A stretch of DNA of 64,000 bases from Rufibacter tibetensis (GCF_001310085.1 NZ_CP012643.1:3765501-3829500), one strand, 5' to 3'. Shown: positions 1 to 9,892, numbered from the stretch's first letter. Notes: generated from the sequence alone by a model not told the origin. Numbers and translations: made by a program.

Positions 1-61
1 TTTCTATGCAATAATCTAAAAAGAGGGCCTAAAACAGGCTCTCTTTTTTTTGTGAATACTT

Positions 62-874
62 ATGATTGTTGATTTCAATATTTTGAATAAAAAGGTACTA
101 GCCGCACTCTTCTTGGTTTGCAGCCTAGCAGTGATGTCTTTTGCACCTTTCAAAAAGAAGATTGTAAGAGTGTACCTCATTGGAGATTCTACTGTGGCAG
201 ATTACTCTGACTATGATGGCGAAGATTACCTAAACAAGCGTTACCCGATCATGGGGTGGGGACAGGTTTTTAAGCCGTTTTTAGCAAAAGACAGCCTAAA
301 CAAAGTAAAGCATCTGATTAAAGCCGACAGCGTTATTCTGCTGGATAAGGCCCGGGGTGGACGCAGCACGCGTACTTTCTTTGAGGAAGGCCGTTGGGCG
401 CAGGTGTACAAAGACCTTAAAAAGAATGATGTGGTCATGATTCAGTTCGGGCACAATGATGCCGCGGTAGACAAGCCTGAACGGTTCGTGACCATTCAAG
501 GCTACAAAGAATTTCTTCGCCTGTATATCAATCAGACCCGCGAGAAAGGTGCCTACCCCATCTTGTTAACTCCGGTAGCCCGCAACTATCCCTGGAAAGA
601 CGGCAAGATTGGCAACGTACACGGCGAGTACCCACAGGCGGTGAAAGACGTGGCCAAGGAATTGAATGTGCCTTTGATTGATTTGCAGCAACTGTCCATT
701 GATTCATTTTCCGCAAAAGGGCAAGAATACGTAACTGCTAATTACTTTATGAATCTTCCGGCAGGCCAATACAAAAACTACCCCGAAGGGCAGAAGGACA
801 ATACGCATTTCCAACCCGCCGGTGCCAAGGAAGTTGCCAGATTGGTATTTGAGGGAATGAAAAATTTAAAATAG
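62..874 (+). CDS. Rhamnogalacturonan acetylesterase-like SGNH hydrolase (CE12 type)
   Basis: Predicted secreted esterase that removes acetyl groups from rhamnogalacturonan in pectin. A hydrophobic N-terminal segment (about residues 10-28) looks like a signal peptide. The SGNH blocks are visible: LIGDSTVADY with the nucleophile Ser43, a GRSTRTF stretch, FGHND, and DNTHFQPAGA near the C-terminus supplying the Asp/His pair. Its 270 residues fit the family. It is a paralogue of the gene at 9079-9843, so the locus carries two acetylesterases around SusC/SusD and pectate lyase. The start is the first ATG followed by a plausible signal sequence. Substrate is inferred from family and context; acetyl-xylan is the main alternative. 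Confidence 0.85.
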   Translation: MIVDFNILNKKVLAALFLVCSLAVMSFAPFKKKIVRVYLIGDSTVADYSDYDGEDYLNKRYPIMGWGQVFKPFLAKDSLNKVKHLIKADSVILLDKARGGRSTRTFFEEGRWAQVYKDLKKNDVVMIQFGHNDAAVDKPERFVTIQGYKEFLRLYINQTREKGAYPILLTPVARNYPWKDGKIGNVHGEYPQAVKDVAKELNVPLIDLQQLSIDSFSAKGQEYVTANYFMNLPAGQYKNYPEGQKDNTHFQPAGAKEVARLVFEGMKNLK

Positions 875-912
875 CCTCCTTTTAATAAGCCTGGGTAGGC
901 TCCTAAAATGTT

Positions 913-960
913 AAAAGCGTTTCACCTCTGTTTTTCTGAATACAGAGGTGAAACGCTTTT
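913..960 (+). terminator. Rho-independent terminator
   Basis: Perfect 18-bp inverted repeat (913-930 with 943-960), 12-nt loop, followed by CTTTTTG. It lies 39 bp after the stop of the first acetylesterase and separates it from the long leader of the susC operon. Confidence 0.85.
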
Positions 961-1245
961 CTTTTTGTCTTTTGTCAGAAGACGAAAGACTTATCACTGA
1001 AAGTGCTTCCACAAGAGGTGACAAGAACTATTTTTCAAATAAGGTATCAAAGCATACTTCATGATAGGTTAATGCCAGGTGGCAGGTACTTACTAAATGA
1101 ATCAAAAAAGAGGGTTTTTAGAAAATATCAAAAATTTGGCAGAAGATTGCTTGTGATTTGAGGAAAATACAATTAACTTTCCTTTATAAGGAAAAAACGA
1201 AATGAGGTGGGTTGTGAAGGACCTATTTTTTTTAGAAGGTTTGTG

Positions 1246-1255
1246 CAATCGATTG
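1246..1255. promoter_or_regulatory. Operator-like palindrome, site 1
   Basis: CAATCGATTG, a perfect 10-bp palindrome in the context GTGCAATCGATTGTC. It matches the core of the sites at 1735-1746 and 13600-13611. A central CG in an even-length palindrome is typical of LacI-family operators. It lies about 490 bp upstream of site 2, a distance compatible with looping. Confidence 0.55.
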
Positions 1256-1734
1256 TCTTAATAAGGGCAGGCAGGACTTGTAGAAAGGTGGGGGAAAGTG
1301 GAAGTATAGGAGTTTTTTGAAATACACTCCTTCAAGTACCCGGACCTTCCCAGGGTTATTCCTTCAAGTAGCAGAAGTTTTAGATGTTTTAATAGATTTT
1401 ATTACTATACATCACATTCCTCCATATGGTATTTTTAGTTTTGCTCTTCCTTCTTCTCACCTTAGGGTTTAATTCTTTACTAGGTTTTCTTAATAAAATT
1501 AAAGGTTTTTTATTAAATAAAAGGACTGAAACATTAGACTGCCGCTATTCTCCTGTTATTTGCAGCATCGGTAAAATCCTTCATTTCATAGAAGTTGGAA
1601 AGGAACCTGCTTACCTGCTTCAAAGGGTTTCTCCGGCAAGAACTAGGGAATCCCCTTTCTTAAGAAACCTCTAAAATATACCTGAAAACAATCCTGTTAT
1701 ACATCGGCAAAAGCAAAATCATAAGAAGATTAGT

Positions 1735-1746
1735 GCAATCGATTGC
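1735..1746. promoter_or_regulatory. Operator-like palindrome, site 2, upstream of susC
   Basis: GCAATCGATTGC, a perfect 12-bp palindrome 118 bp before the susC ATG, identical to the site upstream of uxaA. Probably the operator of a LacI-type regulator controlling the susCD operon. The regulator gene is not in the window. Confidence 0.65.
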
Positions 1747-1864
1747 TCTTTTTGGATTTTAACAATAGTAGCCTTGGTGTGCAAGTGTTACTTGCCGCTT
1801 AACAATACTAACCGAATACCTAACCTATACACTGTTCATTTTATCACCTTAAATCATTTCACCT

Positions 1865-4861
1865 ATGAGAAGTACTTTACTTAAAAGGATTAGATTTTTA
1901 TTAGTAATTCCGTTGGTGGTTCTCACCATTTTGGGCGCGGCAGCCCAGGGAAGAACGGTAACTGGAAAAGTGGTAGATGAAAAAGGAGAGGCCTTGATTG
2001 GCGTTACAGTTCTATTGAAAGGCACTTCTTCGGCCACTGCTACAGACACAGATGGAAGCTTTTCTTTGAATGTTCCTTCAGAAACCGGAACTCTGGTTCT
2101 TTCTTATGTAGGGTTCGTAACCCAGGAGGTTCCTCTCAATGGCAGAACTACCGTGAACGTTAAGTTAGTTTCAGACTCCAAAACCTTTGACGAGGTAGTG
2201 GTGATTGGCTATGGTACCGTGAAAAAATCAGATTTGACTGGTTCCGTTGCCTCAGTGAGAGGAGAAGATTTAACCGCTATTCCTGTAACAAATGCTCTTG
2301 CGGTAATGCAAGGCAAGGTCCCTGGCCTTGATTTAACAACTTCAAGTGGTCGAGCAGGTGCAGGGGTGAACCTAAGTGTGCGGGGAAACAGATCTGTGAA
2401 CGCCAGCAACCGTCCTTTGATCATTGTAGACGGGATTCGGTATGATGGTGCGTTGGATGTAAACCCCAATGACATTGCCTCTATGGAGGTGTTGAAAGAT
2501 GCGGCTTCTACTGCCATTTATGGTTCATTAGGAGCCAACGGGGTGATCTTGATCACTACCAAAGGTGGTGCAGTCGGTAAGGCAAAATTATCCTTCAACT
2601 CTTATTATGGTATCCAGAGTGTCAACGGATATCCTGATATGATGACAGGCCCTGAGTGGGTGCAGCTAAGAAGAGAAGCGCGTAGAACAGTAGGGGAGTG
2701 GAAAAGTCCGGCAGATGATGAAAAAATCTTGCCGCCCGCTCAGTTTGAGAACTTTAGAAATGGTATATGGACCAATTGGGCTGATGAATTGCTGGGTAAT
2801 GGAAGCCAGCAAAACTACCAATTGGGCCTTTCCGGGGGAACAGATAAGCTTACTTATTATCTGTCTACTGAGTACTTTGATGAAAAAGGATTGCTGAAAA
2901 TGGATAGGTTGAAGCGCTATAGTGGACGTATGAACATCAGCTATAAGGTTTTGGATAACTTGAAGGTAAGTACCAACCTAATGTACACTCAGCGTGACCA
3001 GGACATTAGACGTGATCCTCTAAACCAAGCCAATAAGATGAGTCCTTTGGGGAGACCATACGATGATGAAGGAAACTTCCTTGTCTTCCCGGTAGGTGAT
3101 GCCTCTACTCTGAATGCCCTGGTAGACGAGCAACCAGGAGCTTACACCAATAATGATGTTAATAGAAGGTTCTTCGGTAACCTGTCTGTAGATTACAACC
3201 CCATCAAAGACCTGACCATCACTTCTCGTTTTGGGATAGACCAATACAATAACAGAAACGGTCTATTTGCAGGAACCAACACCATAGATACCGGAGCAAA
3301 CGGATTATCCCTGGCTCGTGCAGAATTGGGGACATTTTCCCGGTTCACTCTTGAGAATTTCGCGAACTACACCAAAACCCTTAATGAGAACCATGAATTC
3401 TCAGTTTTGCTAGGTTCAAGTATCTGGGCAGAAAAGGAAGAAAACTTTGCTGCGCAGGGTAGGAATGTGCTTTCTTCTACCTTGCTCTTTTATAACTTGG
3501 GAGCCACTCAAACAGCTTATCAGTTAGAAAGTAGCCTACGAGAAAGAAGCATGACGTCCTTCTTTACCCGGATGAACTACAAACTATTCAATAAATACCT
3601 CTTCACGGGTGTATTGCGTACCGATGGAGCCTCTGTATTGGCAGAGGGTCATAAATGGGATTACTTCCCTTCTGCATCAGTAGCCTGGATCTTGAAAGAG
3701 GAAAGCTTTCTGCAGAATGTAGCTTCAGTAACAGACTTGAAGCTAAGAGCCAGCTACGGAGTTTCAGGAAACAGCCAGATTTCAGAATACATGACCTTGG
3801 GTGGTTTGGGTAGATCTACTTACGCTTGGGATGAAACTCCTGCTTACGGGTACTACCCAGGAGCACTTCCTAATCCTAACTTGAGCTGGGAAACAACCGC
3901 TACTGCCAATTTTGGTTTAGATTTCGGGTTTTTCAACAACCGGATAACGGGTACTTTAGATTTGTATCAACAAAACACCTCAGACCTTTTGCTGGAGCGT
4001 TTGTTGCCTACCTCCTCAGGATATGAGCGGGTGATTGACAACGTAGGGAAAGTAAGAAACAGAGGGGTTGAGCTACAGTTAAACACGGTCAACTTTGATC
4101 GGTCTCAGGTACAAGGGTTCAAATGGACTTCTGATTTCAGCTTTGCCAGAAACAAAGAAGAAGTACGGTACATTGGGGAAGGTATAGATAGAGATCTTAG
4201 CTTTGGATCTAATGGTTTGCACGTAGGCTATCCTATTAGTGTTTATTTTAATTATGAGAAGATTGGGATCTGGCAACTAGGCGAAGAAGAACTTGCTTTG
4301 AAAAACCAGCAGAGACCAGGAGATATCCGGGTGAAAGACCAGGACGGTGACGGGCTAATTACACCGGCAGACCGCGTGATCATAGGTAACAACGTTCCTG
4401 ACTGGACATTAGGAGTAACCAACCGGTTCAGCTACAAAAACTTTGATTTGTCTGTGATGGTGTACGCCCGTATTGGCCAAACCATCAGCAGTGAAGCAGC
4501 TAACTCTTACAAAGTAGATGGTTTAGAAAACGGTCCGTTGGTTGATTACTGGACCCCGGAAAATCCTACTAATGCGTTTCCAAGACCAAATGCCAGCACC
4601 AGCAGAGCCAGTACCCGTTACTACTCAACCTTGCAGTATGTAGATGGTTCGTTTGCCAAAGTGAGAGATTTAACCTTGGCGTACAATTTCCCGCAGCCGC
4701 TTATCAGTACTTTAAAGCTATCTCGCTTGAGAGCTTATGTGACGGCTAAAAATTACTTCGTTTTATATAGCAAGATCAGACCTTATGACCCGGAGAGAGG
4801 CGGAGCTCTTAGCTTCCCTATGACAAGACAGTTGGTATTTGGTCTGAATGTAGAATTTTAA
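1865..4861 (+). CDS. SusC/RagA-type TonB-dependent outer-membrane transporter
   Basis: Outer-membrane barrel that imports oligosaccharides with its SusD partner, driven by TonB. Residues 1-28 form a signal peptide ending near AAAQG. Residues about 30-115 are a carboxypeptidase-regulatory-like domain (GRTVTGKVVDEKGEALIGVT). The family signature DEVVVIGYGTVKKSDLTGSV leads into the plug, with GVNLSVRGNRSVN and PLIIVDG. The rest is beta-barrel ending in an aromatic residue (NVEF). At 998 residues it has the normal length. susD follows after 17 bp. Pectin oligosaccharides are the inferred substrate, from the flanking pectate lyase and acetylesterases. Confidence 0.96.
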   Translation: MRSTLLKRIRFLLVIPLVVLTILGAAAQGRTVTGKVVDEKGEALIGVTVLLKGTSSATATDTDGSFSLNVPSETGTLVLSYVGFVTQEVPLNGRTTVNVKLVSDSKTFDEVVVIGYGTVKKSDLTGSVASVRGEDLTAIPVTNALAVMQGKVPGLDLTTSSGRAGAGVNLSVRGNRSVNASNRPLIIVDGIRYDGALDVNPNDIASMEVLKDAASTAIYGSLGANGVILITTKGGAVGKAKLSFNSYYGIQSVNGYPDMMTGPEWVQLRREARRTVGEWKSPADDEKILPPAQFENFRNGIWTNWADELLGNGSQQNYQLGLSGGTDKLTYYLSTEYFDEKGLLKMDRLKRYSGRMNISYKVLDNLKVSTNLMYTQRDQDIRRDPLNQANKMSPLGRPYDDEGNFLVFPVGDASTLNALVDEQPGAYTNNDVNRRFFGNLSVDYNPIKDLTITSRFGIDQYNNRNGLFAGTNTIDTGANGLSLARAELGTFSRFTLENFANYTKTLNENHEFSVLLGSSIWAEKEENFAAQGRNVLSSTLLFYNLGATQTAYQLESSLRERSMTSFFTRMNYKLFNKYLFTGVLRTDGASVLAEGHKWDYFPSASVAWILKEESFLQNVASVTDLKLRASYGVSGNSQISEYMTLGGLGRSTYAWDETPAYGYYPGALPNPNLSWETTATANFGLDFGFFNNRITGTLDLYQQNTSDLLLERLLPTSSGYERVIDNVGKVRNRGVELQLNTVNFDRSQVQGFKWTSDFSFARNKEEVRYIGEGIDRDLSFGSNGLHVGYPISVYFNYEKIGIWQLGEEELALKNQQRPGDIRVKDQDGDGLITPADRVIIGNNVPDWTLGVTNRFSYKNFDLSVMVYARIGQTISSEAANSYKVDGLENGPLVDYWTPENPTNAFPRPNASTSRASTRYYSTLQYVDGSFAKVRDLTLAYNFPQPLISTLKLSRLRAYVTAKNYFVLYSKIRPYDPERGGALSFPMTRQLVFGLNVEF

Positions 4862-4878
4862 GAACAGGAAGGTTCCTT

Positions 4879-6570
4879 ATGAAAAAATTTGTTTATAAAT
4901 GCTTGTTGTCTGTTAGTTTGATGACAGCTGTTTCTTGTGATTCGTTTCTGCAGGAAGAAAATGTTTCTGGCCTTACTTCCGGCACATACTATAGTACAGT
5001 GGAAGGTATGGAGAGTCTGGTGAACTCTTTGTACACGCCCATGCGCTTCTGGTATGGCAAAGAAAACGGAATTGCCCTGTCAGAACTGGGTACTGATATC
5101 TTTACCCGCGGAAGCGGGATGGAAAGTCCGCCTATTGCCCTGTATAACTCTGATCTGTCTGGTGCTAACTCAGCCATCAACTTCTACTGGACTCGCCTCT
5201 ATGCGGCCTTGAATGCTACCAATGCGGCCGTGTCCAGAATACCTACTTCTCCGCTACCAGCCAACCTCAAATTGATAAGAGAAGGGGAGGCGCGTTTTTT
5301 ACGGGCATTTTACCTGTGGCACATTGTTGAAACGTGGGGAGGCGTACACCTTACTACTACTGAAACCATTGGCGTGCAAACCACTGCTAACCGCACCCCG
5401 GTAGAAGGTTTCTACAAGCAGATTTTTGAAGACCTGCAATTTGCCGCTACCAACCTGCCCGTGACCACTACTCAGTATGGCCGCGCAACCAGACCTGCCG
5501 CTGAGGCTTTCATGGCCCGGATGTACCTGTACCGCAACAACTACGCAGAGGCTTCTCGCATGGCCAAGAAAGTGATAGCTGATTACAACTTCAAGCTGAT
5601 GCCTACTTATGCCGCCCTTTGGGACATTGCCAATATTAAGAATACAGAAGCTATCTGGGTTGTCAATTTCACTGCCGACCTGATACTGAACCGTGAGTTT
5701 GATGGTTTAACCAGTTCCTCATCAGATGACATTCTTCTGCGTGATGGTGGGAACAACTCACACTTGTTCTTCTTGATGACGTATGACCAATTGCCTGGCA
5801 TGCAACGTGACATCAGGTACGGACGTCCTTTTGCCCGCTACATGCCTACTGTCAAGCTTCTGGATCTGTTTGACGAAACCAAAGATGCTCGTTTTAATGC
5901 CACTTTTGAAACTGTTTGGTATTCTAATAGACCAGGTTCTTACAAAGTTACCAATACCGCAGGTGTTGAGCGCACTGTAACTTTCAAAGCTGGTGATACT
6001 GCTATTTACGCTACAAAATATGTAGTGCCAAATGCGGTAAAAGATGCCAAGCCTTACACCATCATTGACCGTAGCAGAACCTATGACGCCAATGGTGCTC
6101 CGCGGGTAAGAGACCGTTATATGTCTTTGAAGAAGTTTCTGGACCCAGCCCGTTTAACCATCTCCCAGCAACAGGGTCGCCGCGATGCGTTTGTCATCAG
6201 GTTAGCTGAAATGTACATGATCGCAGCCGAAGCAGATATGATGTTGGGTAACACCGCTACGGCACTGCAACACATCAATGCTGTTAGAAGAAGAGCTGCC
6301 CTTCCAGGTAAAGAAGCTGCCATGGAAATCACGACAAGTCAGTTTAACATTGACTTCATCCTGGATGAAAGAGCCCGCGAGTTTGCCGGGGAACAACAGC
6401 GTTGGTTTGATTTAAAAAGGACAAACAAACTGGTGGAACGCGTAAAAGCCTTCAACCCAGATGCGGGTCCTAACATCAAAGAATACCATAGGTTACGGCC
6501 AATTCCGCAAGCCCAGCTGGACATCATCACCAACAAAGGTGAGTTCATCCAGAACGAGGGATACCAATAG
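4879..6570 (+). CDS. SusD/RagB-family surface glycan-binding lipoprotein
   Basis: Surface lipoprotein that caps the SusC channel and binds the incoming glycan. The N-terminus is a lipoprotein signal with the lipobox Cys at residue 20 (AVSCDSF). The helical TPR-like fold is suggested by EGEARFLRAFYLW and EAFMARMYLYRNNY, and the conserved C-terminal SusD segment DERAREFAGEQQRWFDLKR is present. Its 563 residues are typical. AGGAAGG precedes the ATG, and translation is probably coupled to susC, 17 bp upstream. A weak hairpin follows the stop, so the pectate lyase may be a separate transcript. Confidence 0.95.
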   Translation: MKKFVYKCLLSVSLMTAVSCDSFLQEENVSGLTSGTYYSTVEGMESLVNSLYTPMRFWYGKENGIALSELGTDIFTRGSGMESPPIALYNSDLSGANSAINFYWTRLYAALNATNAAVSRIPTSPLPANLKLIREGEARFLRAFYLWHIVETWGGVHLTTTETIGVQTTANRTPVEGFYKQIFEDLQFAATNLPVTTTQYGRATRPAAEAFMARMYLYRNNYAEASRMAKKVIADYNFKLMPTYAALWDIANIKNTEAIWVVNFTADLILNREFDGLTSSSSDDILLRDGGNNSHLFFLMTYDQLPGMQRDIRYGRPFARYMPTVKLLDLFDETKDARFNATFETVWYSNRPGSYKVTNTAGVERTVTFKAGDTAIYATKYVVPNAVKDAKPYTIIDRSRTYDANGAPRVRDRYMSLKKFLDPARLTISQQQGRRDAFVIRLAEMYMIAAEADMMLGNTATALQHINAVRRRAALPGKEAAMEITTSQFNIDFILDERAREFAGEQQRWFDLKRTNKLVERVKAFNPDAGPNIKEYHRLRPIPQAQLDIITNKGEFIQNEGYQ

Positions 6571-6581
6571 AAAATAGTCTT

Positions 6582-6616
6582 GGAAAGGGGAGGAAGGTTT
6601 TCTTTCTCCCCCTTTT
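6582..6616 (+). terminator. Possible terminator after susD
   Basis: Imperfect G-rich/C-rich inverted repeat (GGAAAGGGGAG with CTCCCCCTTTTC) followed by TTTTT, just after the susD stop. Confidence 0.4.
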
Positions 6617-6673
6617 CTTTTTAGTAAAGGGGAGAAAAATTAGCTTTAAAGATTAAGAATAAACAAGTAGCAC

Positions 6674-8362
6674 ATGCTTAAAAAGTTACTGGGGTTATTG
6701 TCTTGTATGTGTCTGATTCATCAACTAAATGCGCAGCAGCTGGCTTTTCCAGGTGCCGAGGGGTTTGGTCGGTTCACAACTGGCGGACGCGGCGGCAAAG
6801 TCATTAAAGTTACAAACCTGAACGATGCCGGACCAGGCAGCCTACGAGCTGCCCTCGCGGAATCAGGTGCCCGCACCATTGTGTTTGATGTGTCAGGCAA
6901 CATCGTGCTGGCCTCACGGCTGCAAATTAGCAACGGCAACGTCACCATAGCCGGCCAAACAGCTCCCGGCGACGGTATTTGCCTCCAGAACTACGAGATG
7001 GTGGTAAACGCCGACAATGTAATTATCCGCTACCTGCGGTTCCGGATGGGTGACCTGACCCGGAACGAGCAAGACGCACTCTGGGGCCGGTACCGGCAAA
7101 ACATTATCATCGACCATTGCTCCATGAGTTGGTCCATTGACGAGACGTCATCCTTCTACGCAAACAAGAACTTTACCATGCAGTGGTGTCTGGTAGGGGA
7201 GAGCCTGAACCAGTCGTTCCATGAGAAAAATAACCATGGCTACGGAGCCATCTGGGGAGGCGACAAGGCTTCGTTTCACCACAACCTCTTGGCCCACCAC
7301 AACAACCGGAACCCGCGATTCAACGGTGGAGGCCGCTCAGGCATCAGCAACGGTCCCTACCTTAATGAGCATGTGGACTTCCGCAACAACGTAATCTACA
7401 ACTGGCGCGATAACAGTGCCTACGGTGGGGAAAACGGCAAATACAACCTGGTGAACAACTACTACAAACCAGGTCCGGCTACGGCCAGCAGCAAAAACCG
7501 TAGAATCATGCAGGTATCATTTGAGGCAGACCCAACCTTCGGGGCCGGGTACGGCACCTTCTTCATAGACGGAAACTACGTGCATGGCAATGCTGCTGTC
7601 ACGTCTAATAACTGGAATGGAGGCGTGGATTATGACAGTAGCATTCCTGCGGCCCAACGGGCCAATGTGCGGTTGTCTACGCCAATTGAGTTCCAGATGG
7701 AAACCAACCACACCGCTGAGCAGGCATACGAGGCCGTACTGTCCCGCGTGGGCGCCAGCCTACGGCGCGATGCTGTAGACGCCCGGATCGTGAATGAGGT
7801 ACGCACGGGTACCGCTACCTTCAACGGTTCTAAAACCGGCTTTAGAGGCATCATTGACTCCCAGACTGACGTGGGTGGTTGGCCGGTTCTTCAGTCTTTG
7901 CCTGCGTTGGCAGATACTGACGGAGACGGAATGCCCGATGCCTGGGAGACGCAGAAAGGCCTGAACCCCAATAACGCCGCTGACCGGAACAATGATGCCA
8001 ACGGCGATGGATACACCAACCTGGAAGAATACCTTAACGGCTTGCTCTCCTCTAGCAACCTGACCAGTTCCCCTGAGTCTGAGCAAATAGTTGAAACAAC
8101 CCTTTACCCTAATCCTTTTTCCCTCTCTACTACTTTCTCTTTCGTGGCGAAACAGCGGAGCCAGGCAGTCATAAAAGTAACTGATTTGGGGGGCAAAGTG
8201 GTGGCTACCCTCTTAGATGCCTCCGTAACTCCTGGGTTACAAACTGTACGTTGGAACGGGACAGATCAGAATGGCCGGGTGCTTCCTACGGGTATGTACT
8301 TCATTTCAATTCAGGCAGGAAGCGAGAAAGCAACCAGAAGAGTGGCTTTCATAAGAGAGTAA
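6674..8362 (+). CDS. Secreted pectate lyase (PL1) with type IX secretion tail
   Basis: Extracellular enzyme predicted to cleave polygalacturonate by beta-elimination, feeding the SusC/SusD pair. After a signal peptide (ending near residue 20) the PL1 opening AFPGAEGFGRFTTGGRGG is clear, followed by parallel beta-helix repeats (IIRYLRFRMGD, NIIIDHCSMSWS). Residues about 415-458 form an Asp-rich calcium-binding linker (DTDGDGMPDAWE). The last 85 or so residues match the type IX secretion sorting domain (TTLYPNPFS, DLGGKVV, GMYFISI), so the protein should be exported by that system and probably anchored at the surface. Its 562 residues reflect the added linker and tail. The exact pectin preference is not readable. 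Confidence 0.92.
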   Translation: MLKKLLGLLSCMCLIHQLNAQQLAFPGAEGFGRFTTGGRGGKVIKVTNLNDAGPGSLRAALAESGARTIVFDVSGNIVLASRLQISNGNVTIAGQTAPGDGICLQNYEMVVNADNVIIRYLRFRMGDLTRNEQDALWGRYRQNIIIDHCSMSWSIDETSSFYANKNFTMQWCLVGESLNQSFHEKNNHGYGAIWGGDKASFHHNLLAHHNNRNPRFNGGGRSGISNGPYLNEHVDFRNNVIYNWRDNSAYGGENGKYNLVNNYYKPGPATASSKNRRIMQVSFEADPTFGAGYGTFFIDGNYVHGNAAVTSNNWNGGVDYDSSIPAAQRANVRLSTPIEFQMETNHTAEQAYEAVLSRVGASLRRDAVDARIVNEVRTGTATFNGSKTGFRGIIDSQTDVGGWPVLQSLPALADTDGDGMPDAWETQKGLNPNNAADRNNDANGDGYTNLEEYLNGLLSSSNLTSSPESEQIVETTLYPNPFSLSTTFSFVAKQRSQAVIKVTDLGGKVVATLLDASVTPGLQTVRWNGTDQNGRVLPTGMYFISIQAGSEKATRRVAFIRE

Positions 8363-8574
8363 AAGAAAAGAGTAAATGTTCAAGACCATAAAGGGACTTG
8401 TAAAAAGAAGAAGCGAGTGTATGCCCAATAGAGTGTTGGCAATTGTTTTTGCATCGTTTTGCTGATTTGCACCAAAAACACTTCGGCACAAACAACACAG
8501 TAGGGACTGCTTACAATATTATGACCTGCCAGATTTAGTATAAATAGCTGGAGATCGCATTAAACAAATTAAAT

Positions 8575-8973
8575 ATGAAATTAGAGCACTTTGCCCTTAA
8601 CGTAGAAGACCCCATCGCCATGAGCAACTGGTACACCCAGCATCTGGGTATGCGGGTGGTGCGGCAAGCAAAAGAAGCCCCTTACACTACCTTTTTCGCG
8701 GATGACAGTGGCCGGATTCTGGTGGAAATTTACCTGAACCCAGTAGATGAGGTGCCGCCTTACCGGACTATGAATCCGCTGATGGTGCATTTGGCCTTCG
8801 TTTCAGAAAACCCTACCAAAGACAAAGACCGTCTTTGTGCGGCGGGAGCCACCCTTGTTTCTGATCAACATTTAGAAGACGGTTCGCACCTGATTATGCT
8901 CCGCGATCCCTGGGGACTAGCGCTGCAACTCTGTAAACGAGCTACCCCTATGTTGGCTCGGATTGACTGGTAG
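8575..8973 (+). CDS. VOC (glyoxalase-like) family protein
   Basis: Small 132-residue protein with the paired beta-alpha-beta-beta-beta pattern of the vicinal oxygen chelate superfamily: LEHFALNVEDPIAMSNWYTQ at the start and HLIMLRDPWGLALQLCKR at the end. His4 and acidic residues such as the Glu in ILVEIYLNP are possible metal ligands. The family includes glyoxalases, dioxygenases and isomerases, and nothing here selects one. It sits between the pectate lyase and the second acetylesterase, so a role in sugar metabolism is possible but unproven. Confidence 0.75.
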   Translation: MKLEHFALNVEDPIAMSNWYTQHLGMRVVRQAKEAPYTTFFADDSGRILVEIYLNPVDEVPPYRTMNPLMVHLAFVSENPTKDKDRLCAAGATLVSDQHLEDGSHLIMLRDPWGLALQLCKRATPMLARIDW

Positions 8974-9078
8974 TTAACCTTGCTTTTGGCTTGATTTCTG
9001 CAAATCAGCTATGAAACGTTGTTGCTTTACTTAAACAGAAATTACCAACTTTGGTAATCCTTTAGAGACAGATACATT

Positions 9079-9843
9079 ATGAAATTAAAAATTGCGTTAC
9101 CGTTCCTGTGTCTTTGCTGCATGGGCCTGATGTCCTTCCTGGTAAGGGAGAGGGAAAAGATCACGGTGTACCTGATTGGTGATTCCACTATGTCCATTAA
9201 AGAAACCAGGCACTATCCAGAGACGGGGTGGGGCATGCCTTTTGTTTACTTTTTTGATAACAGCGTGAAAGTGGAAAACCATGCCAAAAACGGCCGCAGT
9301 ACCCGCACGTTCATTGAAGAAAAACTATGGCAGCCAGTAACCTCTTCCATGAAAGCAGGAGATTACCTGTTCATTCAGTTTGGGCATAATGACGAGGTGT
9401 CTAATAAAAAGAGCTATACCACTGAAGCGGATTACGTAGCCAACCTGGAGCGGTTTGTCTCTGAGGCCAGAAAGAAGAAAGTAACTCCTATCCTCATTAC
9501 CCCAGCGGCTCGCCGGAAATTTTTGCCAGACGGGAAGTTGGAGAGTACCCACGAAGTGTACTCTAACCTGGTTCGGTCTGTGGCTCAGAAACAAAAAGTT
9601 GCCTTGATTGACCTTGACCGTAAAAGTCAGGAGTTGTTACAAAAGCTGGGACCTGAAGCATCCAAGATGCTGTTTGTGCATCTACAGCCGGAGGAACATC
9701 CAAACTATCCGCAGGGCAAAGTAGATGATACCCACTTCAATGAGTTGGGTGCCCGTGAAATGGCCCAGATTGTCTTAGCTGAAATAAAAGCCCAAAAACT
9801 AGGCTTAACCGAAAGAATAGTAAAACCTGAGGTGAAACAATAA
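9079..9843 (+). CDS. Second rhamnogalacturonan acetylesterase-like SGNH hydrolase
   Basis: Paralogue of the enzyme at 62-874 and predicted to deacetylate pectin outside the cytoplasm. A signal peptide covers about residues 1-22. The SGNH blocks are YLIGDSTMSI (nucleophile Ser36), GRSTRTF, FGHNDEVSN and VDDTHFNELGA. Its 254 residues are normal for the family. The two copies differ widely outside these blocks, which fits different positional or substrate specificity rather than recent duplication. A strong hairpin follows the stop. Confidence 0.86.
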   Translation: MKLKIALPFLCLCCMGLMSFLVREREKITVYLIGDSTMSIKETRHYPETGWGMPFVYFFDNSVKVENHAKNGRSTRTFIEEKLWQPVTSSMKAGDYLFIQFGHNDEVSNKKSYTTEADYVANLERFVSEARKKKVTPILITPAARRKFLPDGKLESTHEVYSNLVRSVAQKQKVALIDLDRKSQELLQKLGPEASKMLFVHLQPEEHPNYPQGKVDDTHFNELGAREMAQIVLAEIKAQKLGLTERIVKPEVKQ

Positions 9844-9892
9844 ACTGTTTCCAAGCAGCATCTACCAAGCTGAAAAATTGTCAATGTTTTGA

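Larger units (their letters stand above)
961..1864. other. Long non-coding region upstream of susC
   Basis: About 900 bp with no convincing gene. An 82-codon open frame at 1426-1674 has no ribosome-binding site and no recognisable domain, so it is not called. The region carries two operator-like palindromes, listed separately, and CCTTCAAGTA occurs twice near 1330-1370. I saw no clear Bacteroidota promoter of the TTTG/TAnnTTTG type. Confidence 0.6.

Noticed and set aside
1426-1674. 82-codon open frame in the susC leader
   Set aside because: No ribosome-binding site, no domain, an odd composition in the second half and a position between two operator sites. Treated as non-coding.
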